In this document: positions 55,411 through 64,000 of the stretch, one piece after another
Layout: every line of letters begins with the position of its first letter
Position numbering within the stretch: position 1 is the first letter of the stretch
Assembly: GCF_001751365.1 (NCBI RefSeq)
Contig: NZ_LJGT01000036.1
Span: 248,001-312,000 of the forward strand
Direction: 5' to 3'
Source: Streptomyces abyssalis
GTDB lineage: Bacteria > Actinomycetota > Actinomycetes > Streptomycetales > Streptomycetaceae
Length of the DNA: 64,000 bases
The notes under the pieces: generated by a model
The model's database searches: none
The model's input: only the letters and a program-made list of their open reading frames with translations
Told to the model about the DNA's origin: nothing
Program-made: the position numbers and the translations under genes

Positions 55411-56792
55411 GGCTGCTCCTCGGTGCTGATGAACACGTTCTTGGTCTCGGTGAAGGCGGAGAGCGCGTCCGGGCCGAGTTCACGGCCGAGACCCGACTGC
55501 TTGTAACCGCCGAACGGGGTCGTGTAGCGCACGGCGCTGTGGGAGTTGACGGACAGGTTGCCCGCCGCGACCGCGCGCGAGACGCGCAGCGCACGGCCCA
55601 CGTCGCGGGTCCAGATCGACCCCGACAGGCCGTATTCGGAGTCGTTGGCGATGCGGACGGCCTCCGCCTCGTCCTCGAAGGGGACAGCCACGGCGACCGG
55701 CCCGAAGATCTCCTCCGCGCTGCGGCGGTCGCCCGGCCGTCCCTCCAGCACGGTGGCGGGATACCAGAAGCCCTTGCCCGCCGGTACCTCCCCGCGGATC
55801 AGTGCGGGCTCGTCCTCGGACACGTAGCCCCGTACGCGCTCGCGCTGGCGCTGCGAGATCAGCGGGCCCATCTGCGTGCCCGGATCTGCCGGGTCGCCGG
55901 CCGCGAAGGTCTTCACCGCCGGTTCCAGAAGCTCCAGGAAGCGGTCGTAGACCTCGCGCTGTACGAGGATGCGGCTGCGGGCGCAGCAGTCCTGACCGGT
56001 GTTGTCCAGGAAGGACCCGGGTGCCGCCGCGGCGGCCGCCGCGAGGTCGGCGTCGGCGAAGACGATGTTGGGGCTCTTGCCGCCGAGTTCGAGCGTCACG
56101 CGCTTCACGCCCGCGGCACACCTGGCCATGATGTCCTTGCCGACCGCTGTCGAGCCGGTGAAGACGACCTTGGCCACCTTCGGGTGCTCGACGAGCGCGG
56201 TGCCCGCGACCGGCCCCTCGCCCGGCAGCACCTGGAAGAGCCCCTCGGGCAGACCGGCCTCCAGGGCGAGTTCGCCGAGGCGGAGCGCGGTCAGGGGCGT
56301 GGTCTCGGCCGGTTTGAGGACGACGGCGTTGCCGGCGGCGAGCGCGGGCGCGGTGCCCCACGCGGCGACCGGCATCGGGAAGTTCCAGGGCGCGATGACG
56401 GCCACGACGCCGAGCGGTTCGGCGAAGGTGATGTCGACGCCGCCGTCGACGGGGATCTGGCTGCCGCTGAGGCGCTCCACGCCTCCGGCGGCGTAGTCCA
56501 GGAGGTCGCGGACGTTGCCCGCCTCGAAACGGGCGTTGCCGACGGGGTGTCCTGCCTCCTTGACCTCCAGCTGCGCCAGTTCTTCGAGGTGTTCGTCGAC
56601 GATGACGGCGAACCGGCGCAGCAGCCGGGCGCGCTCACCCGGTGCGAGCGCCGACCATGTCGCCTGTGCGCTCACGGCCCGCCGTACGGCCGCGTCGACG
56701 TCCGCCGGGCCCGCGGCGGTCACGGTGGTGATCAGTTCCTCGGTCGCCGGGTTGACGACCGGGAGTCCGTCCGTGTGGTGCTCGTCCTGCAA
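55407..56792 (-). CDS. Aldehyde dehydrogenase
   Basis: A 461-aa NAD(P)-dependent dehydrogenase: WNFPMPVAAWGTAPALAAGN, VVFTGSTAVGKDIMARCAAG, VTLELGGKSPNIVFADADLA (catalytic Glu), and SFLDNTGQDCCARSRILVQR with the catalytic Cys (two adjacent Cys here). The start appears to be TTG at 56792, with AAGGAC upstream. It lies 9 bp after the GlnA4-like ligase and overlaps the SDR gene, so all three are one operon. Context suggests oxidation of gamma-glutamyl-acetaldehyde to gamma-glutamylglycine. Confidence 0.93.
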   Translation of the reverse strand: MQDEHHTDGLPVVNPATEELITTVTAAGPADVDAAVRRAVSAQATWSALAPGERARLLRRFAVIVDEHLEELAQLEVKEAGHPVGNARFEAGNVRDLLDYAAGGVERLSGSQIPVDGGVDITFAEPLGVVAVIAPWNFPMPVAAWGTAPALAAGNAVVLKPAETTPLTALRLGELALEAGLPEGLFQVLPGEGPVAGTALVEHPKVAKVVFTGSTAVGKDIMARCAAGVKRVTLELGGKSPNIVFADADLAAAAAAAPGSFLDNTGQDCCARSRILVQREVYDRFLELLEPAVKTFAAGDPADPGTQMGPLISQRQRERVRGYVSEDEPALIRGEVPAGKGFWYPATVLEGRPGDRRSAEEIFGPVAVAVPFEDEAEAVRIANDSEYGLSGSIWTRDVGRALRVSRAVAAGNLSVNSHSAVRYTTPFGGYKQSGLGRELGPDALSAFTETKNVFISTEEQP

Positions 56793-56801
56793 AGCCTGTC
56801 C

Positions 56802-58169
56802 TTACATGCGTTCGAAGGACCGGAAACGCTCCCAGTCCGTGACGGCCGTGTCGTACGCCTGCTGCTCGATGCGCGCCATGTTGCGGTAGTGCGCCACGAC
56901 TTCCTCGCCGAAGGCCTCACGCGCGATGGCGCTGTGCTCCCAGAGCTCGGCGGCCTCGCGCAGCGTGGTGGGCACGTGCACCGCGTCGCCGTTGTAGGCG
57001 TTGCCGGTGCACGCCTCCTCCAGCTCCAGCTTCTGGTCGACGCCGTACAGCCCGGCGGCGATCATCCCCGCGGTGGCGAGATACGGGTTGACGTCGCCGC
57101 CCGGCACCCGGTTCTCCAGCCGGTGGCCGGGCCCGTGCCCGACGACGCGCAGCGCGCACGTGCGGTTGTCGGGGCCCCAGGCGACGGCGGTCGGTGCGAA
57201 GGAACCCGGCTGGAAACGCTTGTAGGAGTTGATGTTCGGGGCGTAGAGCAGCGTGAACTCGCGCATGGCCGCGAGCTGTCCCGCGAGGAAGTGCCGCATC
57301 GTGGCCGACATGCCGTACGGGCCTTCGTCGTCGGCGAGGACCGGGGCGCCCTCCTCGTCGCGGAGCGAGAGATGGATGTGGCAGGAGTTGCCCTCGCGCT
57401 CGTCGTACTTGGCCATGAAGGTCAGAGCCTGGCCCGACTGCGCCGCGATCTCCTTCGCGCCGGTCTTGTACACGACGTGCTGGTCGCAGGTCTTGAGCGC
57501 TTCGTCGTAGCGGAAGGCGATCTCGTGCTGGCCCAGGTTGCACTCACCCTTCGCTGACTCCACGCGCATCCCGGCCGCGCCCATCTCGTTGCGGATCCGG
57601 CGCAGCAGGGGTTCGACGCGGCTCGTGCCGAGCATCGAATAGTCCACGTTGTACTGGTTCGCCGGAGTCAGGCCGCGGTAGGCGCTGTCCCACGCCTGCT
57701 CGAAGGTGTCCTGGAAGACCATGAACTCCAGCTCGGTGCCGGTGTACGCGGACCAGCCGCGTTCGGCGAGGCGGTCGAGCTGGCGGCGGAGGATCTGCCG
57801 GGGCGAGGCGACCACCGGTGAGCCGTCGTGCCACGCCAGATCGGCGGTGACCATGGCCGTGCCGGGGTTCCACGGGACGAGGCGCAGCGTGCTGGTGTCG
57901 CCGTGCATGGCGAAGTCGCCGTAGCCGCGCTCCCACGAGGACATGGTGTAGCCGTCGACCGTGTTCAGGTCGACGTCGACGGCGAGGAGGTAGTTGCACC
58001 CCTCGGTGCCGTGCTCCAGGACCTCGTCCAGGAAATGGCGGGCTGCGAACCGTTTGCCTTGCAGGCGGCCTTGCATGTCCGTGAAGGCCAGCGCCACGGT
58101 GTCGATCTCCTCCCGTTCGACGAGCACTCGCAGCTCGTCCACCGAGAGCGGGGGTGTGCGGTCTGCCAC
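56802..58169 (-). CDS. glnA4: Glutamine-synthetase-like ligase, probable gamma-glutamylethanolamide synthetase
   Basis: A 455-aa GS-fold ligase joining glutamate to an amine with ATP. Landmarks: AFTDMQGRLQGKRFAARHFL, TGTELEFMVF, YDEREGNSCHIHLSLRDEEG (metal/ATP site), NINSYKRFQPGSFAPTAVAW and ENRVPGGDVNPYLATAGMIA. It is not a classic GlnA: its neighbours are an aldehyde dehydrogenase, SDR, FadR-type regulator and ethanolamine-type permease, matching the S. coelicolor glnA4 (SCO1613) locus, reported as a gamma-glutamylethanolamide synthetase. GTG at 58169 follows AGGAGG. The amine is inferred from context. Confidence 0.88.
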   Translation of the reverse strand: MADRTPPLSVDELRVLVEREEIDTVALAFTDMQGRLQGKRFAARHFLDEVLEHGTEGCNYLLAVDVDLNTVDGYTMSSWERGYGDFAMHGDTSTLRLVPWNPGTAMVTADLAWHDGSPVVASPRQILRRQLDRLAERGWSAYTGTELEFMVFQDTFEQAWDSAYRGLTPANQYNVDYSMLGTSRVEPLLRRIRNEMGAAGMRVESAKGECNLGQHEIAFRYDEALKTCDQHVVYKTGAKEIAAQSGQALTFMAKYDEREGNSCHIHLSLRDEEGAPVLADDEGPYGMSATMRHFLAGQLAAMREFTLLYAPNINSYKRFQPGSFAPTAVAWGPDNRTCALRVVGHGPGHRLENRVPGGDVNPYLATAGMIAAGLYGVDQKLELEEACTGNAYNGDAVHVPTTLREAAELWEHSAIAREAFGEEVVAHYRNMARIEQQAYDTAVTDWERFRSFERM

Positions 58170-58203
58170 GTCTGGCCTCCTGTCGGTCCGCCGGAAGTCA
58201 TAA

Positions 58204-58219
58204 GGTAGTCCGGAAGACC
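58204..58219. promoter_or_regulatory. Imperfect palindrome in the ligase/regulator promoter region
   Basis: GGTAGTCCGGAAGACC is symmetric at 12 of 16 positions around CCGG and lies in the 85-bp gap between the divergent ligase and GntR-family regulator genes. FadR-subfamily operators are built on GGT...ACC arms, so this is the best candidate operator. Confidence 0.5.
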
Positions 58220-58254
58220 ATTGGTTCGAAAGGGGTTCCGATGAGGGAGGGCCG

Positions 58255-59037
58255 ATGAGAGCCGACCACGGCACCGGGCTGGGAGGGCCCGGCGGCCGTC
58301 CCGAGAACGACCGTCTCGCGGCCGTGCTCCGGCCGGTCCGGGCCGGCAACGGCTTCGAGGAGGCCCTGGAGCAGATACTCCAGATCGTCAGGCTGGGCCT
58401 GGTCCCGGACGGCGAACGGCTCCCCGCCGAACGCGAGCTCGCCGAGCGCCTCGGCATCAGCCGCGTCATGCTCCGCGAGGTGCTCAAGGTGCTCGCCGAG
58501 CAGGGCCTGGTGACCAGCCGCCGCGGACGCTACGGAGGCACCTTCGTAAGGCATCCGCAGCCGCCCGCACCCGACGCGGAGACGGCGGAGGACCTGCGGA
58601 GGAGCGTCGCCGGGGCCGCCGGGGACGCGGAGGTCCGGGACACCCTGCGCTTCCGCGAGGTGCTGGAGACCGGCGCGGCCGAGCTGTGCGCCTCCCGCGG
58701 CCTGGAGAGGGCCGAGGCCGCACGGCTGCGCGCGGCGCTGGACGCCACCCGGAACGCGGCCCTCTCCGACTACCGGCGCAGCGACACCCTCCTCCACCTC
58801 ACCCTCGTCGAACTGGCCGGCTCCCCCACGCTGACCGCGCAGTACGCGGCCGTGCGGGCAAAGGTGAACGACCTGCTGGGCCGCATCCCGCTGCTGGTGC
58901 GTAACCTGGAGCACGCACAGCAGCAGCACGCGGAACTCGTGGACGCGGTCCTGTCCGGCGATCCCGACCGGGCCCGGAGCGTCAGCCGCGAGCACTGCGC
59001 GGGCACCGCCGCCCTGCTGCGGGGGTTCCTCACGTGA
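58255..59037 (+). CDS. FadR-subfamily GntR regulator (EpuRI-like)
   Basis: A 260-aa regulator. The winged helix-turn-helix spans about residues 40-100 (GERLPAERELAERLGISRVM, LREVLKVLAEQGLVTSRRGR) and the C-terminal all-helical FCD ligand domain follows (LRFREVLETGAAELCASRGL, LLHLTLVELAGSP, HAQQQHAELVDAVLSGDPDR). FCD domains bind a metal-chelated organic acid or related ligand. It is divergent from glnA4 and upstream of the permease; in S. coelicolor the matching gene, SCO1614 (EpuRI), represses glnA4. Confidence 0.9.
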   Translation: MRADHGTGLGGPGGRPENDRLAAVLRPVRAGNGFEEALEQILQIVRLGLVPDGERLPAERELAERLGISRVMLREVLKVLAEQGLVTSRRGRYGGTFVRHPQPPAPDAETAEDLRRSVAGAAGDAEVRDTLRFREVLETGAAELCASRGLERAEAARLRAALDATRNAALSDYRRSDTLLHLTLVELAGSPTLTAQYAAVRAKVNDLLGRIPLLVRNLEHAQQQHAELVDAVLSGDPDRARSVSREHCAGTAALLRGFLT

Positions 59038-59185
59038 CCTTCCCCGGGGAAGGCCAGGCGCCCTGGCCCGGCACGAGGGGCGTACGCGCACACGTAATCC
59101 CTGCGTAACGCGCAGGGGGTTGCGCTGCGGCCCACCTCGGCGCAAAGGTATGTCACCACACCAATGCCGAGGGGTAGGAGCGGTC

Positions 59186-60706
<1,521 letters not shown>

Positions 60707-60723
60707 GCGCCGCCTCCCCGCCC

Positions 60724-60752
60724 GCCTCGCGACGCCCCGCGCGTCGCGAGGC
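60724..60752 (+). terminator. Terminator of the permease gene
   Basis: GCCTCGCGACGC (60724-60735), loop CCCGC, GCGTCGCGAGGC (60741-60752): a perfect 12-bp stem 18 bp past the permease stop, with further G/C pairing outside. Confidence 0.88.
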
Positions 60753-60850
60753 GTGCCGGCGGGCGGGCGTGTGGGCGGCGTACGGGCGCGGGCCGCTCAC
60801 GCCCGTAGGCTGGAAGAACCGGACGAGCCGACGATCTGAGGACCCGACCC

Positions 60851-61612
60851 ATGCAAACCCCGCTGATCGGCGTCAGCACCTACATGGAGAGCGATGTCCG
60901 CTGGGGCGTGTGGCAGCACCAGGCCGCGGTGCTGCCCGCCGGATACCACCGCCTCGTGCAGCGTGCGGGCGGCTCTGCGCTGCTTCTGCCGCCGGACTCG
61001 GACGAGCAGGCCCGCCGGATCGTGAGCAGGCTGGACGCCCTCGTCGTCTCCGGCGGCCCCGATGTCGAGCCGGTGCGGTACGGGGCCGAGCCCGGCCCGG
61101 ACTGCGGCCCGCCGGACCCCGAGCGGGACGCCTGGGAGCTCGCCCTGACCCGCGCCGCACTGGACCAGCGCGTGCCGCTGCTGGGCATCTGCCGCGGCAT
61201 GCAGATCCTCAACGTGCTGCTGGGCGGCACCCTCGTACAGCACATGGAAGGTCACCGCGGCACCCCGGGTGTCTTCGCCGAGCACGCGGTACGGCCGGTC
61301 CCCGGCACGCGGCTCGCACAAGTGCTGCCCGAGCCGGTGTCCGTGCCCACCTACCACCACCAGGCGGTCGCCCGCCTCGGTGACGGGCTGGTGCCGGGCG
61401 CGTACGCGGAGGACGGCACCATCGAGGCGCTCGAACTGCCGGGCGACGAGCATCCGTTCGTCCTCGCCGTGCAGTGGCACCCCGAGGAGGGTGACGACGT
61501 CCGCGTGATGCGCGCTCTCGTGGAGGCGGCGCGTACGGGCCATGAGGCACAACCGCGGTCCGGGGCGCCGGCGGCCCGCGAAGCTGCGGGGACGGCCCCG
61601 GCCGCGGGCTGA
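60851..61612 (+). CDS. Class C26 gamma-glutamyl hydrolase (PuuD-like)
   Basis: A 253-aa glutamine-amidotransferase-fold hydrolase. The nucleophile is C114 in LLGICRGMQILNVLLGGTLV, with H210 and E212 in VQWHPEE completing the triad. The first 20 residues (PLIGVSTYMESDVRWGVWQH) match PuuD/gamma-glutamyl-GABA hydrolases. It cleaves gamma-glutamyl amides, releasing glutamate, and would finish the ethanolamine route by splitting gamma-glutamylglycine. A TAGGCT box at about 60807 may be its own promoter. Confidence 0.92.
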   Translation: MQTPLIGVSTYMESDVRWGVWQHQAAVLPAGYHRLVQRAGGSALLLPPDSDEQARRIVSRLDALVVSGGPDVEPVRYGAEPGPDCGPPDPERDAWELALTRAALDQRVPLLGICRGMQILNVLLGGTLVQHMEGHRGTPGVFAEHAVRPVPGTRLAQVLPEPVSVPTYHHQAVARLGDGLVPGAYAEDGTIEALELPGDEHPFVLAVQWHPEEGDDVRVMRALVEAARTGHEAQPRSGAPAAREAAGTAPAAG

Positions 61613-61656
61613 TCCGGGAACGCGGGCCAGGGCACCCGCCGTTGAAGAGCCCGGCG

Positions 61657-62403
61657 TCAGCCGAGCGCCCTGCGCAGCGCACCCGCCAGCGCACCCGGAG
61701 CCTCGGTGAGCGAAGGCCCGTACCAGGTGAGGTACCGCCCGCTGACCAGCGCCGCGGGCAGGCCGGGAAAGGCCTCCGGGCCGTCCTCCCCGGTGAAGCG
61801 GTAAGGCTCGTCCGGCAGCACGACCAGGTCGGCGCGGTCGGGTTCGTTCAGCTCCCCGGCCGGCACGCGCGGATAGCGCTCCGCGTGCTGCCCGTAGACG
61901 TTGTGTACCCCCAGGTGTGCGAGCAGCGCGCCCGCGAAGGTGTCGCGGCCGAGAACCATCCACGGGCGCCGCCAGACGGGGACGACGGCCCGCACGTCGA
62001 ACTCGGCGCGCACCTCGCCCCAGGCGGCTTCCGCCTCGTCGAGCCACCGGGGGCGCGGCAGTCCGCAGCCGCCGGTCAGCACCCGCTCCAGCTCGGCGAA
62101 CGCCTGCGGCAGGGTGCGTACTTCGGTGACGAGGACCTCGATCCCCGCGGCCCGCAGGGCGGCGAGATCCGCCTCGCGGTTCTCCTCCTCGTTCGCGACG
62201 ACGAGATCCGGTCGGAGGGAGACGATCCGCTCCACGTCCGGATTCTTCGTGCCGCGCACGCGGGCGGCTTCCAGCCCGGGCGGGTGGCTGCACCAGTCGG
62301 TGACACCGACGAGCAGTCCGGGGGCCGTCGCGGCCAGTGCCTCGGTGAGGGAAGGGACGAGGGAGACGACGCGTCGCACGGTGCCGGTACTTGTGTGCGC
62401 CAT
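61657..62403 (-). CDS. BtuF-like helical-backbone metal/corrinoid-binding protein without a signal peptide
   Basis: A 248-aa protein of the two-lobe BtuF/FhuD class: VRRVVSLVPSLTEALAATAP, LLVGVTDWCSHPPGLEA, VRGTKNPDVERIVSLRPDLV and VVANEEENREADLAALRAAG. The usual members are lipoproteins feeding ABC importers, but this one has no signal or lipobox (start MAHTSTGTVRRV) and no ABC partners nearby, so it is likely cytoplasmic. Such unsecreted forms are known among actinobacteria and are annotated as cobalamin-binding. The ATG at 62403 is preferred. Confidence 0.85.
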   Translation of the reverse strand: MAHTSTGTVRRVVSLVPSLTEALAATAPGLLVGVTDWCSHPPGLEAARVRGTKNPDVERIVSLRPDLVVANEEENREADLAALRAAGIEVLVTEVRTLPQAFAELERVLTGGCGLPRPRWLDEAEAAWGEVRAEFDVRAVVPVWRRPWMVLGRDTFAGALLAHLGVHNVYGQHAERYPRVPAGELNEPDRADLVVLPDEPYRFTGEDGPEAFPGLPAALVSGRYLTWYGPSLTEAPGALAGALRRALG

Positions 62404-62582
62404 ACCGGCACCGTACGCCCCCCGTGCGGCTGCGATTGCCGCTCCCCCGTACGGCGGCCCGCCCCGGGTGGTCGTCCGCGCGGCCCGCGGCCCGCGGCCC
62501 GGAGGCGTGTTCCTCGTACGGAGAAGAGAGTAGACCCGCATCGGCCTATGGGGCAGTTCTATTTGCGCCAGCGCGAGGACGT

Positions 62583-63062
62583 TCAGGCGGCCCCGGTCCG
62601 CACCACCGGCTCGTGCCGCACGGGGAAGTTCACGGAACGCGCGATGAAGCACAGCCCCGGGACCTCGGCGTGCAGCGCCCGCGCCGTCTCCGCGGTCGAC
62701 TCGTCGGCGACGGTGACTTCGGGACGCAGCACTGCCTCGGTGAAGGCTCCGCCACCGCCGGCCGCGTCCATCGTCATCGTCGCCGTCGCGTGGTCCTCGT
62801 ACGCGGTGACGACGACCCCGCGCACGGAGCAGAGGTGGAGATACCAGAGCATGTGGCACTGCGCGAGCGCCGAGAGCAGCAGCTCCTCCGGATTCCAGCG
62901 CTCCTCGTCGCCGCGGAAGGCCGGATCGGCGGAGGCCGCGATCGGCGGCTTCGCGCCCGCCAACACCTCGTGGGCGCGGCTGAAGGCACGGTGGTCACGC
63001 GTGCCTTCGCCCAGGTTCCCGGTCCACTCGACGGTGACTTCGTACGCGTGCGTGGCTGCCAT
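62583..63062 (-). CDS. OsmC/Ohr-family peroxide-reducing protein
   Basis: A 159-aa thiol protein of the OsmC superfamily. The first reactive cysteine is in WNPEELLLSALAQCHMLWYL and the second in the VPGLCFIARSVN segment near the C-terminus, about 60 residues later, the usual pattern for reducing organic hydroperoxides with a two-Cys site. The start is ATG at 63062. It is alone on its transcript, facing away from the exonuclease gene. Confidence 0.9.
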   Translation of the reverse strand: MAATHAYEVTVEWTGNLGEGTRDHRAFSRAHEVLAGAKPPIAASADPAFRGDEERWNPEELLLSALAQCHMLWYLHLCSVRGVVVTAYEDHATATMTMDAAGGGGAFTEAVLRPEVTVADESTAETARALHAEVPGLCFIARSVNFPVRHEPVVRTGAA

Positions 63063-63152
63063 GAGCTCAGCCTAGAAGCGGGGCGGTGCGAAGGGCACGG
63101 GCACCCCGGCTTCTGCGGCCCGCTGTCGGACGCGTACGGCATCATCGGGGCC

Positions 63153-64000
63153 GTGACTACGACGACGGCTCGACGCCTGATGCTCCTGGACACCTCGTCC
63201 CTCTACTTCCGTGCCTACTTCGGGGTCCCGGAGTCGGTCAGGGCCCCGGACGGCACCCCCGTCAACGCCGTGCGCGGGCTGCTCGACTTCATCGCACGCC
63301 TGGTGAGCAACCGTCACCCGGACTCCCTGGTGGCCTGCATGGACTTCGACTGGCGCCCCCAGTGGCGCGTCGAGCTCATTCCCTCCTACAAGGCGCACCG
63401 GGTAGCGGAGGAGGTACCGGCCGGTCCGGACGCCGAGGAGATCCCGGACACGCTCAGCCCTCAGGTCCCGGTGATCGACGAGGTGCTCGACGCCGTCGGC
63501 ATCGCCCGCGTCGGCGCTGACGGCTTCGAGGCGGACGACGTCATCGGCACCCTCACGGCACGCGCGGGCTCTCCCGTCGACATCGTCACCGGCGACCGTG
63601 ACCTGTTCCAGCTGATCGACGACGCCCGGGGCGTGCGGGTGCTGTATCCGGTCAAGGGAGTGGGGACTCTCGACGTGTACGACGGGTCCGCGCTTCGCTC
63701 CAAGTACGGGGTGGACGGCGCTGGTTACGCGGATCTGGCCCTGCTCCGCGGCGACCCGAGCGACGGGCTGCCCGGAGTGCAGGGCATCGGGGAGAAGACG
63801 GCGGCGAAGCTGCTGGAGCGCTACGGCGACCTGGCGGGGATCCTGACGGCGGCCGAGGACCCGTCGTCCGCGATCACTCCGGCGCAGCGCAAGCGGCTGG
63901 CCGAGGCGCGGCCCTATCTGGCAGTGGCCCCGAAGGTGGTGCGGGTCGCGAGCGACATCGATCTGCCGGAGTTCGACGCCGCCCTTCCGGTGCGGGCACG
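63153..64000 (+). CDS. 5'-3' exonuclease (PolI N-terminal type), cut by window end
   Basis: The first 282 codons of a metal-dependent nuclease; the stop lies beyond the window. Acidic active-site motifs are present: LMLLDTSSLYFRAYFGVPES, GFEADDVIGTLTA, VDIVTGDRDLFQLIDDA, then the helix-hairpin-helix GVQGIGEKTAAKLLERYGD. This is the free-standing exonuclease form, about 300 aa, common in actinobacteria beside a full PolA elsewhere. The GTG at 63153 (VTTTTARRLMLLD) is chosen because the conserved region starts ten codons later. Confidence 0.92.
   Translation, partial: MTTTTARRLMLLDTSSLYFRAYFGVPESVRAPDGTPVNAVRGLLDFIARLVSNRHPDSLVACMDFDWRPQWRVELIPSYKAHRVAEEVPAGPDAEEIPDTLSPQVPVIDEVLDAVGIARVGADGFEADDVIGTLTARAGSPVDIVTGDRDLFQLIDDARGVRVLYPVKGVGTLDVYDGSALRSKYGVDGAGYADLALLRGDPSDGLPGVQGIGEKTAAKLLERYGDLAGILTAAEDPSSAITPAQRKRLAEARPYLAVAPKVVRVASDIDLPEFDAALPVRA

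Overview
This is a high-GC (roughly 70 percent or more) stretch of chromosome from a Streptomyces or very close relative. The signs are the strong G/C bias at third codon positions, frequent GTG and some TTG starts, 4-bp stop/start overlaps, and a gene order recalled from Streptomyces core chromosomes (pheT-pheS, sensor kinase, trmH, rplT-rpmI-infC; argH to argC; glnA4 with its regulator and permease). About 58 protein genes are supported. I found no rRNA, tRNA, CRISPR array, insertion sequence, integrase or phage module, so this looks like stable core chromosome.

Layout. 0-10 kb: a Ser/Thr kinase, then a leftward block with an rRNA/tRNA methyltransferase and corrinoid genes (CobA/CysG-type, a giant BluB-CobT fusion, CbiET). 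10-16.7 kb: two acetyltransferases, two small membrane proteins, a sigma-70-like factor, a Tat-exported glycerophosphodiester phosphodiesterase, a PlsC acyltransferase and a three-gene envelope operon (holin-like, DUF3618, DUF4235). 16.7-25.2 kb: arginine biosynthesis, argC-J-B-D-R then DUF488, argG and argH, all leftward, with ARG-box-like repeats before argC and argG. 25-39 kb: an ECF42-type sigma factor with its DGPF/YCII partner, an uncharacterised 338-aa protein, a degenerate histidine phosphatase, a coiled-coil protein, an ATP-dependent DNA ligase, a MocR regulator facing an EamA transporter, DUF1918, a GHL10 glycosidase, 3-hydroxybutyryl-CoA dehydrogenase and a membrane PP2C phosphatase. 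39-47 kb: translation genes (pheST, rplT-rpmI-infC) around a second SpoU methyltransferase and an orphan histidine kinase. 47-54.6 kb: DUF1844, aquaporin, an SseB-like protein, a mycosin-like subtilisin coupled to a one-pass membrane protein, a PLP-fold aldolase/deaminase and a DUF2510 membrane protein. 54.6-61.6 kb: an ethanolamine/gamma-glutamylation catabolic cluster (SDR, aldehyde dehydrogenase, GlnA4-like ligase, FadR-type regulator, permease, class C26 gamma-glutamyl hydrolase). 61.6-64 kb: a BtuF-like metal/corrinoid-binding protein, an OsmC protein and a 5'-3' exonuclease cut by the window end.

How the genes work together. The arginine genes supply five of the eight usual steps plus the repressor; argF and an N-acetylglutamate synthase for de novo entry are not here. 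The corrinoid genes cover siroheme/precorrin-2 formation, precorrin-6 methylation and lower-ligand synthesis and activation. The cluster near 57 kb forms a complete hypothetical route from ethanolamine to glutamate plus glycine via gamma-glutamyl intermediates. The most interesting leads are that cluster, the BluB-CobT fusion with its coupled small upstream ORF, the ECF42/DGPF pair with a recognisable promoter, the catalytically dead-looking histidine phosphatase, the mycosin/membrane-partner pair and several compact palindromic or helically phased sites in front of genes.
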